Source: Flavobacteriales bacterium (lineage in GTDB: Bacteria; Bacteroidota; Bacteroidia; Flavobacteriales_D; Crocinitomicaceae). From it: a stretch of DNA of 7,590 nt. Below, piece after piece: positions 1 through 6,629 of the stretch. Numbering within the stretch: position 1 is the stretch's first letter; each line of letters opens with the position of its first letter. A model generated the notes under the pieces. The model did no database searches. It saw nothing but the letters and a program-made list of their open reading frames with translations, and was not told the DNA's origin. Position numbers and translations under genes: made by a program. Where the stretch lies: positions 1 to 7,590 of the forward strand of contig CANJQZ010000089.1 of assembly GCA_947476515.1 (NCBI GenBank). The letters are read 5' to 3'.

Positions 1-1434
1 AAAACAATTTACACCTCAAATTATTTTTGTAAAGCGACTCAAGTATCTAAAAACGCTTTGACTTTTGAAATGCAAATTGATGACAATAGATCAATTGAAT
101 ATAAATACTCTATTGGAGACAAAGGTTTTGATTTGAATTATGATGTTAAATTGATTGGGTTTAATGCTGCAGCACTTAAGCATGTTCAATTGAACTGGAA
201 AACAGCTTTTAGAAAAACTGAAAGATTATTCAGTGAACAAAGACGCGTTAGTACAGTTTGTTATGATCAAGTAAAAGAGGGGTTTACTTATTTAAGTGAA
301 ACCTCTAGTGAATTTAGCAATCCAAGTGATGATATTAATTGGATCGCCTATAAACAAAGTTATTTCTCTGCTATTCTAAAACCGAAAGTCGCTTTTTCAA
401 AAACAAATGGCTTAATTGGTATTAAAGCTTATAAGGATGGAGAATCAAAGCAAAAAACACATTTAAAGGATTATGTTTCTAACTTAGGATTGAATTTTAA
501 TGGTGTGGCTAACACTAGTATGGTTTGGTCTTTTGTTCCTAATGATTATACGATTTTAAAATCATACGATTCCAATTATGATGCTATTCTAAATTATGGA
601 TGGGGATTGTTTCGCTGGATTAATTTATATGCAGTTCAACCCATATTTAATGTAATAATTTCTAGTGGATTAGGTGTTGGATGGGCAATTTTGGTACTTA
701 CCATTATTTTAAAGTTAATCTTAATGCCTGTTCAATGGAAGATGTTCCTTTCTTCAGTGAAAATGAAAATTTTAAAACCTGAAATTGATGAATTAAATGC
801 AAAATTCCCAAATAAGGACGACGCAATGAAAAAGCAAGTGGAAATGATGGCGCTCTATAAAGAATCAGGTGCTAGTCCGCTCGCAGGTTGTGTCCCCATG
901 TTAATCCAAATGCCAATTCTTTTAGCTGTCTTTAGATTTTTCCCTGCTACATTTGGTTTGAGACAACAGAATTTTCTTTGGGCAGAAGATTTATCTTCCT
1001 ATGACTCCATTTTAGATTTTGGTTTTAATGTTTGGCCGTATGGTGATCATGTTAGTTTATTCACTTTATTAATGTCTGCCACTACCCTATTGTATACTTT
1101 TATGAATTCGGGTAATGTACAACAGCCAACACAACCAGGTATGCCTAATATGAAGGTTATCATGTATGTTTTTCCTCTGATGATGATTTTCTTCTTTAAC
1201 AATTATTCCTCAGGTTTAAGTTATTATTACTTCATATCTACCTTGGTATCTATTTTAATTATGGTAATTATTAAGCAGTTCTTTGTAAATGAAGATAAAT
1301 TGAAATTAAAAATGGCTGCTCGTAAAGCTACAGCATCTGCTAATCCTAAAGTGAAAAAGAAATCTCGTTTTCAAGAAAAGCTAGAGGAAATGCAAAAACA
1401 ACAGCAGGAAATGATAAAAAACAAAAAGAAATAA
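1..1434 (+). CDS. yidC: Membrane protein insertase YidC (5'-truncated by window edge)
   Basis: YidC inserts and folds proteins in the inner membrane, alone or with SecYEG. The frame is open from base 1, so the TTG at 58 is not the start; 477 codons are visible and I estimate 130-150 N-terminal codons, with the first membrane helix, lie off the left edge. Numbering from the first visible codon, residues 1 to about 180 are the periplasmic beta-rich domain. The conserved 60KD_IMP core follows: helix at about 224-244, a charged cytoplasmic hairpin at about 254-293 (LKPEIDELNAKF, MMALYKESGASP), helix at about 294-314 with the hallmark GCVPMLIQMPI, then helices at about 351-369, 384-400 and 406-428 (SSGLSYYYF). 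The tail is rich in Lys and Gln, as in YidC proteins that contact ribosomes. The usually conserved groove arginine is Lys here (codon 712-714). The next gene starts 14 bp downstream. The family assignment is secure. Confidence 0.97.
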   Translation, partial: KTIYTSNYFCKATQVSKNALTFEMQIDDNRSIEYKYSIGDKGFDLNYDVKLIGFNAAALKHVQLNWKTAFRKTERLFSEQRRVSTVCYDQVKEGFTYLSETSSEFSNPSDDINWIAYKQSYFSAILKPKVAFSKTNGLIGIKAYKDGESKQKTHLKDYVSNLGLNFNGVANTSMVWSFVPNDYTILKSYDSNYDAILNYGWGLFRWINLYAVQPIFNVIISSGLGVGWAILVLTIILKLILMPVQWKMFLSSVKMKILKPEIDELNAKFPNKDDAMKKQVEMMALYKESGASPLAGCVPMLIQMPILLAVFRFFPATFGLRQQNFLWAEDLSSYDSILDFGFNVWPYGDHVSLFTLLMSATTLLYTFMNSGNVQQPTQPGMPNMKVIMYVFPLMMIFFFNNYSSGLSYYYFISTLVSILIMVIIKQFFVNEDKLKLKMAARKATASANPKVKKKSRFQEKLEEMQKQQQEMIKNKKK

Positions 1435-1448
1435 AAAAAATCTGAATT

Positions 1449-2105
1449 ATGAAATTCTTTATAGATACAGCCAACCTTAATGAAATTAAAGAAGCTTATG
1501 AACTTGGTGTTCTTGATGGTGTAACTACTAATCCTTCCTTAATGGCTAAAGAAGGAATTACAGGAACTGATAAAATCTTACAACATTATGTTGCTATTTG
1601 TAATATCGTTGATGGTCCAGTAAGTGCTGAAGTAATTAGTGTAGATAGAGATGGAATGATTCGAGAAGGTGAATTACTAGCTGAATTACATCCTAATATT
1701 GTTGTTAAAATTCCTATGATTCCTGAAGGAATTAAGGCTATTAAGTACTTTTCAGCGAAAGGAATTCGTACCAATTGTACCTTAGTTTTTTCTGCTGGTC
1801 AAGCGCTACTTGCTGCAAAAGCTGGAGCAACTTATATTTCCCCATTTTTAGGTCGTTTGGACGATATTTCAACTAACGGCTTAGATTTAATAAGTCAAAT
1901 TAGATTGATATATGATAATTATGCATTCGACACTCAAATTCTAGCAGCATCTGTTAGACATCCTATGCATATAATAAATTGTGCTGAAATTGGCGCTGAT
2001 GTCATGACAGGTCCTTTAAGTGCCATCAAAGCATTAGCAAAACACCCATTGACTGACTTAGGTTTACAGCAGTTTTTGGCAGATTATGCTAAAGGTAATC
2101 AATAA
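1449..2105 (+). CDS. tal: Transaldolase, small FSA/TalC-type
   Basis: Class I aldolase of the non-oxidative pentose phosphate pathway, expected to move a dihydroxyacetone unit between sedoheptulose 7-phosphate and glyceraldehyde 3-phosphate in the cytoplasm. At 218 residues it has the normal length of the short decameric subfamily. Visible motifs are FIDTANLNEIKEA at 4-16, GVTTNPSLMAKEG at 24-36, the Schiff-base lysine K87 in NIVVKIPM, and the barrel strand ISPFLGRLDD at 130-139. By alignment from memory with E. coli FsaA, its Gln59 and Tyr131 correspond here to Glu60 and Phe133. Those are the states linked to transaldolase rather than fructose-6-phosphate aldolase activity, so tal is preferred over fsa. 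The ATG is preceded by an A-rich stretch without a Shine-Dalgarno motif, as is usual in Bacteroidota. It lies 14 bp after yidC and 5 bp before the next gene, so it is probably co-transcribed with both. Confidence 0.95.
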   Translation: MKFFIDTANLNEIKEAYELGVLDGVTTNPSLMAKEGITGTDKILQHYVAICNIVDGPVSAEVISVDRDGMIREGELLAELHPNIVVKIPMIPEGIKAIKYFSAKGIRTNCTLVFSAGQALLAAKAGATYISPFLGRLDDISTNGLDLISQIRLIYDNYAFDTQILAASVRHPMHIINCAEIGADVMTGPLSAIKALAKHPLTDLGLQQFLADYAKGNQ

Positions 2106-2110
2106 TTAAA

Positions 2111-2575
2111 ATGCTTTCAAAAGAGGCGGCTAAAGAATGGAATATTCTATTTTGGGGCACTTTCAAATCTATAATGAATGGTGATAAATCCTCCAATAAT
2201 AGAAAAATTAATTGGTTGAATTACCCCTCTGATATCCGCCATGTATACATTCGATTAGTTTGTGAATCTAACTCGGTTGCTTTACAAATAGACTTTCAAT
2301 TTAAAGATCAAGGAATTAGAGATATCGTTTGGGAACAAATGGGTGAATTAAAAGTGCTGCTAGAAAACCAAATGTCCTATCCTGGGCAATGGCGTCGTTC
2401 CGTTAAAAATAATGAAGGTGTAATTTTAGATCGAATTTCTTGGGAACTTGATGGTGTTAATTTTTATGATCAAGCAGATTGGCCCAAAATTCACTCATTT
2501 TTTCGAGATCGATTGATCTCTTTTGATATTTTTTATCAAGAATTCAAGGATATTCTAATCAATTTGGTAGATTAA
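2111..2575 (+). CDS. DUF4268 domain-containing protein
   Basis: A 154-residue soluble protein that I recognise as a stand-alone DUF4268 protein; its molecular function is unknown. Visible family features are the N-terminal FWGTFKSIMN region at about 14-23, the INWLNY segment at 33-38 followed by alternating strands (VYIRLVCE, VALQIDFQF), a middle block around MGELKVLLE, and the C-terminal DWPKIHSFFRDRLISFDIFY at about 123-142. There is no signal peptide, membrane helix or cysteine cluster. DUF4268 is also found as the C-terminal part of longer proteins with a nuclease-like N-terminal domain, but no such domain is present here, and I see no catalytic motif. It starts 5 bp after the transaldolase stop and ends 17 bp before the secreted-protein gene, so it probably sits inside the same operon. 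Family assignment is fairly sure; function is open. Confidence 0.85.
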   Translation: MLSKEAAKEWNILFWGTFKSIMNGDKSSNNRKINWLNYPSDIRHVYIRLVCESNSVALQIDFQFKDQGIRDIVWEQMGELKVLLENQMSYPGQWRRSVKNNEGVILDRISWELDGVNFYDQADWPKIHSFFRDRLISFDIFYQEFKDILINLVD

Positions 2576-2592
2576 TTATGTAATTTTATGTC

Positions 2593-3399
2593 ATGTTAAA
2601 AAGCGCTGTTTTAGTATTATTGTTTTGTTGGTGTTCTACTTTTACTACCAATGCTCAAGTAATTGTTTATTCCGAGAATTTTCAAACGGGAATGCCTGCT
2701 AATTTTACTATTGTTAATAATGATGGTAATATGCCCGCTTTCAATGTGCAAGAATTCACGAGTGCCTGGATTACCACATTGGATCCTGAAAATGCTTTAG
2801 ATACTATTGCAGCTTCCACTTCTTTCTTCTCACCACAAGATACCGCGAATCGATGGTTGATTACCCCCCCTATTTCAACTGGTGCTTTTGGAAATTACTT
2901 TTCTTGGGAAGCTAAATCACATGATGCCTCTTATCCAGATGATTATTTAGTGTTGATTTCAACTACCAATAACCAAATAGGAAGCTTTACCGATACTATA
3001 GGATTTGTAATTCAAGAGAATTTTGAATGGACCTATCGTGAAGTTGATTTAAGTGAGCAGGGTTATGATAACCAAACGGTATATATTGCTTTTGTAAATG
3101 TAACTTATGATGGTTTCAAATTGTACATTGATGATTTGGAAATGCGTTCTGAGGATGTTACTGGTTTTTCTGATGTAAATAAAGCTGCTTTTGTACTTTA
3201 TCCTAATCCTGCAAATGATATGATTACCATATCAAGCGATTTAGATATCGAGTCGATTGAAATATTAACGAGCGCTGGACAAATCGTTTTAAGCTCCAAC
3301 ACCAAATCAGTTGATGTTAATAGTCTAACTGCTGGTGTTTATTATGCAAAGGTTATTTCAACTGATGCCACCTCTGTAATAAAATTCATTAAAAAATAG
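2593..3399 (+). CDS. Secreted choice-of-anchor J protein with T9SS type A sorting domain
   Basis: Predicted cell-surface or extracellular protein exported by Sec and then the type IX system. Residues 1-21 form a signal peptide (hydrophobic core AVLVLLFCW, likely cleavage TNA|Q), leaving an N-terminal Gln on the mature protein. Residues about 24-186 resemble the choice-of-anchor J / cleaved-adhesin beta-sandwich: YSENFQTGMPANFT near its start, RWLITPPIS at 87-95, a long strand with FSWEAKSHDASYPDDYLVL, WTYREVDLS at 146-154, VYIAFVN, and the closing LYIDDLEM. Residues about 192-268 are the C-terminal sorting domain: VLYPNPANDMITI, IEILTSAGQIV, LTAGVYYAKV and a basic FIKK end. There is no enzyme domain, so adhesion or carbohydrate binding is only a guess. 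At 268 residues it is essentially one binding domain plus the sorting tail. The start is the first ATG after an in-frame TAA at 2581. The stop overlaps the next start by one base. Confidence 0.92.
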   Translation: MLKSAVLVLLFCWCSTFTTNAQVIVYSENFQTGMPANFTIVNNDGNMPAFNVQEFTSAWITTLDPENALDTIAASTSFFSPQDTANRWLITPPISTGAFGNYFSWEAKSHDASYPDDYLVLISTTNNQIGSFTDTIGFVIQENFEWTYREVDLSEQGYDNQTVYIAFVNVTYDGFKLYIDDLEMRSEDVTGFSDVNKAAFVLYPNPANDMITISSDLDIESIEILTSAGQIVLSSNTKSVDVNSLTAGVYYAKVISTDATSVIKFIKK

Positions 3400-4058
3400 T
3401 GTCCAATCTTCATGATTCCATCTATAATTTAGTTAAAGAACGCTTTAGTGATCTTGAAGGAAGTCACGATTGGTTTCATATTGAGCGTGTATATAAAATG
3501 GCCACCTATATTCAATCTCAAGAAGGAGGTCCATTAGAAACAATTCAATTGGCGGCCTTGCTGCATGATATTTCTGATCACAAATATAATGGCGGAGATT
3601 TCAATGCAGGGTCTTCAGTAGCGGAAGAATTATTAATAAATCATGGTGCCTCAGCCCTATTAGCTCAAGAAGTTGCTGGTATCATTTCAAAAATCTCCTT
3701 CAAAGGTGCTTTGGTTGAAGATAAAAAAGATCATCTTGCTCTATCAATTGTTCGCGATGCTGATCGACTAGATGCTATTGGTGCTATTGGGATTGCGAGA
3801 GCTTTTTCATATGGTGGCAGTCGCAATAGACCTTTGTTCAGTCCAGAAGTTATTCCTACTCTACATTCCTCTCAAGAAGATTATTTTAAAAGTAAAAGTC
3901 ATACTATTAATCATTTTTATGAAAAGCTTCTACTGTTGAAAGATAGAATGGAAACCGTTACAGCGAAAGAGATTGCAGCTAAGCGACATGATTTAATGTT
4001 GGATTTTTTAGATGCTTTTAAACAAGAATGGGAATTAGATTTCACTAAAATTGAATAG
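3399..4058 (+). CDS. HD-domain phosphohydrolase (YedJ/YpgQ-like)
   Basis: Cytoplasmic metal-dependent phosphohydrolase of the HD superfamily, 219 residues, close to the usual length of its subfamily. The metal-site signature is complete: H27 (SHDWFHIERV), H56-D57 (AALLHDISD), and the distal Asp in IVRDADRLDAIGAIGIAR (D120/D122, around residues 117-134). The last block is typical of the YedJ/YpgQ group; B. subtilis YpgQ is reported to hydrolyse dNTPs to monophosphates, but the substrate here cannot be read from sequence. The start is GTG at 3399, overlapping the upstream TAG by one base (TAGTG). An in-frame TAA at 3390 blocks any longer form, and the next in-frame ATG (M34) would remove H27, so GTG is strongly favoured. 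The junction suggests translational coupling to the secreted-protein gene. Its 3' end overlaps the convergent GSCFA gene by 14 bp. Confidence 0.93.
   Translation: MSNLHDSIYNLVKERFSDLEGSHDWFHIERVYKMATYIQSQEGGPLETIQLAALLHDISDHKYNGGDFNAGSSVAEELLINHGASALLAQEVAGIISKISFKGALVEDKKDHLALSIVRDADRLDAIGAIGIARAFSYGGSRNRPLFSPEVIPTLHSSQEDYFKSKSHTINHFYEKLLLLKDRMETVTAKEIAAKRHDLMLDFLDAFKQEWELDFTKIE
4045..4058. other. Tail-to-tail overlap of two convergent genes
   Basis: The plus-strand HD gene ends with TAG at 4056-4058 and the minus-strand GSCFA gene ends with TAG at 4047-4045, so the last codons of both share 14 bp. No GC-rich hairpin followed by a T tract lies in or beside the overlap on either strand. Both operons therefore meet here without a visible intrinsic terminator, and read-through in either direction would give antisense RNA over the other unit. 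Confidence 0.85.
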
Positions 4059-4986
4059 TAGGAATTTCTTGAAGAATCTGATTTTTTAAAACTTCCAATT
4101 TCTTACTATGTGTTTGCGCCTCCTCACTTTCAGGATAAAAAATTCGATGTGCTTTGGCTTTGTGATAAGCTGATATTTTACTTAGCAGATTTTTAGTTTC
4201 TGATGAGAAATAGGATTCTTGAATTTGTTCCCATATATAATCTAGTGCTTCATCGTTGGGATGAATTCTATCTTGCTTATAAAATCGATAATCTCTCAAG
4301 TGGTCTATCATTATTTCATAAGAAGGAAAATAACTTCCTTTCGAATAGTCAACCAATTGATGGGCTATTTCGATTAACCTCCCTTTACTCCTATTGTTTT
4401 CTGGTAAACCATCTTTGGAATGTCGCACAGGACTCACCGTAAAATGCAAGCAGATATTAGGATTAATTGATTTTAACAAATCCAAACATTTCTTCCAATG
4501 CTTAATTATTTCGTTCGTTTCGCTTAACTCTTTAGTAAATAAATCAGCCTTTTGTTTATGACAATTAGCTACTAGCATTCCATCTGCGTTGTGTCTATAG
4601 GCAAATGCAGAACCGAAAGTTATAAAGAGATGGGAGCATTTCTTTAGTCGATCAAGAAAATGGTTTCGTATTTCAAGAATCAATGCAATTAATTCTTCTT
4701 CTGATTTCGCAAATATTTTAGCGCCACTTTCATAGTCAAAAAACAAATCATTGCGTTTAACGCTTCTAACTTCTTTATTTAAACTAACAGCATCAATTAT
4801 TTGATTTGCAATACAATACGGATGGAAAATTGTCCCGAAGGGATTGCTGAATTCTTGAAAACCACTTAGTTCGAAATATCGACTCATTTCATCTGAAAAA
4901 CAAGAGCCCAAGAGGATTATCTGGTTTTGATGACTTATTTTTCTTTCAGAAATTGGAATAGAAATAGGTAAGAAAAAATCTTTCAT
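4045..4986 (-). CDS. GSCFA domain-containing protein (SGNH-hydrolase-like)
   Basis: A 313-residue protein of the GSCFA family, named for the N-terminal motif seen here as LLGSCFSDEM at 25-34 and placed in the SGNH/GDSL hydrolase clan; no member's substrate is known to me. Further conserved blocks are NPFGTIFHP at 48-56, FITFGSAFAYRH at 121-132, VANCHKQ at 139-145, and FTVSPVRHSKDG at 182-193. The C-terminal DRIHPN (D239, H242) matches the Asp-x-x-His block of SGNH enzymes. With a Ser in GSCF (likely S28) it would complete a triad, but that assignment is inference. There is no signal peptide or membrane helix, so a cytoplasmic location is expected, unlike many GDSL esterases. The ATG overlaps the recN stop in a TGATG junction, implying co-translation. 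It is the last gene of the minus-strand operon. Confidence 0.92.
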   Translation of the reverse strand: MKDFFLPISIPISERKISHQNQIILLGSCFSDEMSRYFELSGFQEFSNPFGTIFHPYCIANQIIDAVSLNKEVRSVKRNDLFFDYESGAKIFAKSEEELIALILEIRNHFLDRLKKCSHLFITFGSAFAYRHNADGMLVANCHKQKADLFTKELSETNEIIKHWKKCLDLLKSINPNICLHFTVSPVRHSKDGLPENNRSKGRLIEIAHQLVDYSKGSYFPSYEIMIDHLRDYRFYKQDRIHPNDEALDYIWEQIQESYFSSETKNLLSKISAYHKAKAHRIFYPESEEAQTHSKKLEVLKNQILQEIPTIQF

Positions 4987-6629
4987 CAGTTCATCAAGCT
5001 TTTAGCTGTTAATAGCGCTTCATTGCTTATGATTTCTCCACTCATTAAACGGGCTATTTCATTGACTCTCTGCTCATTCGTAAGAGAAAGCACGGTAGTA
5101 TTCGTTTTATCACCGCTATTATTCTTTTCTACTTTTAAATGATAGTCAGCTTTTGCGGCTACTTGAGGAAGGTGCGATATGGCAATTAACTGCATATTTT
5201 TTCCCATTTCTTTAAGCAATACTCCAATTTTCTCTGCTACATCACCTGAAACACCAGTATCTATTTCATCGAATAAGACACTCGGTAATTGTCGTTTTTC
5301 TGAAATCATTTTTTGCAAGGCCAGCATCACTCTAGACAACTCCCCTCCACTTGCAGCTTTTTCAATAGGAACAGCTTCCATACCTTTATTAGCGCTAAAT
5401 AACATGCTCAATTGATCCAATCCATTTTCCTTTAATTCAACTCCTTTAATTAAAGAGAAATTAAGTGTCGCTTCTTTTAATTTGAGTGCGTCAAATAGAG
5501 CTTTTAATTCTTTTTCAATCTCTGGTATTGCTTTAATTCTTTTAGAATTCAGCGTTTCACCCAATTGCAATAAATGAGTGTGCTCTAATTCAATTAAGTC
5601 TTTAAGCTTAAGTATTTCATTTTCCAAGTGATCGTTTTCATTCAATTGAGCATCTATTTGATCAAATAAAGTAATTAATTGTTCTTGAGAAGTAAATCGA
5701 TGTTTGTTTAACTGATTGTTGTAGGCATCAATTTTTGCTGTAAGCACTCTATGTACTTCTGGACTGGAATCAAAATCTTTACTTAATTTCCCTCCTTCTG
5801 CAGAAAGTTCCTTTAATTCTATCAAACAAGTTTTTAATCTATTAGCAAATTCAAGGAATTGCTGATCTAAATTTTTACTTTTTTCAATTTTAGCATACAA
5901 ATTATACAATTGGTCATAAGGACCATTATCGATACATATATCTTGAAAAGAATCACCTAATTCTCTTATATTATCTGCATTATCTAATTTAATGAGTTCT
6001 TTTTCAATTTCTGAGAAGTCCTGATCTTTAAGTTTTAGTTGACCTAATTCTTCTAACAGAAACGCGTTATAGTCCTTTAGTTTATCTTGTTCAAGGAGTT
6101 GCTGTTGCAAATCTCCTAAGTGTTTCTTATTTGCTTTATGTTCTATAAATTGAATAGAAAATTCATCTCTCAATTTTTTAGTATGCGCTAAATCGTCTAA
6201 CAAATCCAATTGAAAAGAAGGTGACTTAAGTTCATAGGTATTGTATTGCGAATGAATACTAATCAATAACGAACTCAAAGTTTTTAATAAAGACAAGGAA
6301 ACGGGAGTATCATTAATGAAGGCTCTAGATTTTCCATCTTTCACAATTTCTCTTCTCAGGATAACTTCTTTTTGCACATCTAGATCATTGATTGTAAAAA
6401 AAGGAATTAAGCGATCCTCCATTTGAGCTACAGCTTCGACAATGGATTTATTGGAGCGAGGACCTATTACAGAAAAATCAGCTCTTTCGCCTATGAGTAA
6501 ATTGAGTGCATTTAATAAAATTGATTTTCCAGAACCTGTTTCACCTGTAATAACGGTAAAACCTTTATCGAGTGATATTTCTACCCGATCGATTAAGACA
6601 AAATTATCGATGCGCAGTAGTTGAATCAT
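4986..6629 (-). CDS. recN: DNA repair protein RecN
   Basis: SMC-like ATPase acting early in recombinational repair of double-strand breaks in the cytoplasm. It has 547 residues, near the 553 of E. coli RecN, and looks intact. The N-terminal ATPase half holds LLRIDNFVLID at 4-14, Walker A GETGSGKS at 29-36, IGERAD at 46-51, and the RecN-specific block ISIHSQYNTYEL at 123-134 followed by QLDLLD. Residues about 150-380 are charged, Leu/Lys/Glu-rich and form the expected coiled coil. The C-terminal half holds the ABC signature ASGGELSR at 426-433, Walker B VLFDEIDTG at 451-459 with D454 and E455, the D-loop GVSGD, and the switch histidine H486 in ISHLPQVAAKA. The ATG directly follows the porD stop (TAA then ATG, no gap), and the stop overlaps the GSCFA start. 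I see no LexA-type box, and the start lies inside an operon, so any damage control would have to act from upstream. Confidence 0.98.
   Translation of the reverse strand: MIQLLRIDNFVLIDRVEISLDKGFTVITGETGSGKSILLNALNLLIGERADFSVIGPRSNKSIVEAVAQMEDRLIPFFTINDLDVQKEVILRREIVKDGKSRAFINDTPVSLSLLKTLSSLLISIHSQYNTYELKSPSFQLDLLDDLAHTKKLRDEFSIQFIEHKANKKHLGDLQQQLLEQDKLKDYNAFLLEELGQLKLKDQDFSEIEKELIKLDNADNIRELGDSFQDICIDNGPYDQLYNLYAKIEKSKNLDQQFLEFANRLKTCLIELKELSAEGGKLSKDFDSSPEVHRVLTAKIDAYNNQLNKHRFTSQEQLITLFDQIDAQLNENDHLENEILKLKDLIELEHTHLLQLGETLNSKRIKAIPEIEKELKALFDALKLKEATLNFSLIKGVELKENGLDQLSMLFSANKGMEAVPIEKAASGGELSRVMLALQKMISEKRQLPSVLFDEIDTGVSGDVAEKIGVLLKEMGKNMQLIAISHLPQVAAKADYHLKVEKNNSGDKTNTTVLSLTNEQRVNEIARLMSGEIISNEALLTAKSLMN

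Noticed and set aside
58..60. TTG as a start codon for YidC
   Set aside because: The frame continues upstream without a stop to base 1, and a start here would delete the first membrane helix and much of the periplasmic domain that YidC needs.
1435..1448. A-rich gap between yidC and tal as a regulatory element
   Set aside because: Fourteen bases of mostly A is too short for a riboswitch or terminator and fits the usual A-rich leader of Bacteroidota start codons.
1586..1774. 62-residue minus-strand open frame inside tal
   Set aside because: Lies wholly antisense to a well-recognised gene, with no family resemblance and a composition expected of a shadow frame.
2540..2592. Possible Bacteroidota-type promoter (TAnnTTTG-like element) before the secreted-protein gene
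   Set aside because: The nearest match (TCAATTTG around 2559-2566) has a mismatch at the key A, and no TTTG lies at the right upstream distance; such AT-rich matches are expected by chance.
4066..4087. Possible plus-strand terminator: TTCTT-G-AAGAA palindrome followed by a T6 run at 4082-4087
   Set aside because: The stem is only five AT-rich pairs around a one-base loop and is separated from the T run by five bases; it is also explained by GSCFA coding sequence.
4203..4442. 79-residue plus-strand open frame inside the GSCFA gene
   Set aside because: Antisense to a clearly coding gene with conserved motifs; its translation resembles no family I know.
5179..5415. 78-residue plus-strand open frame inside recN
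   Set aside because: Runs opposite the ABC signature and Walker B region of recN, whose conservation explains the open frame.
6442..6624. 60-residue plus-strand open frame inside recN
   Set aside because: Antisense to the Walker A region of recN; no independent support.
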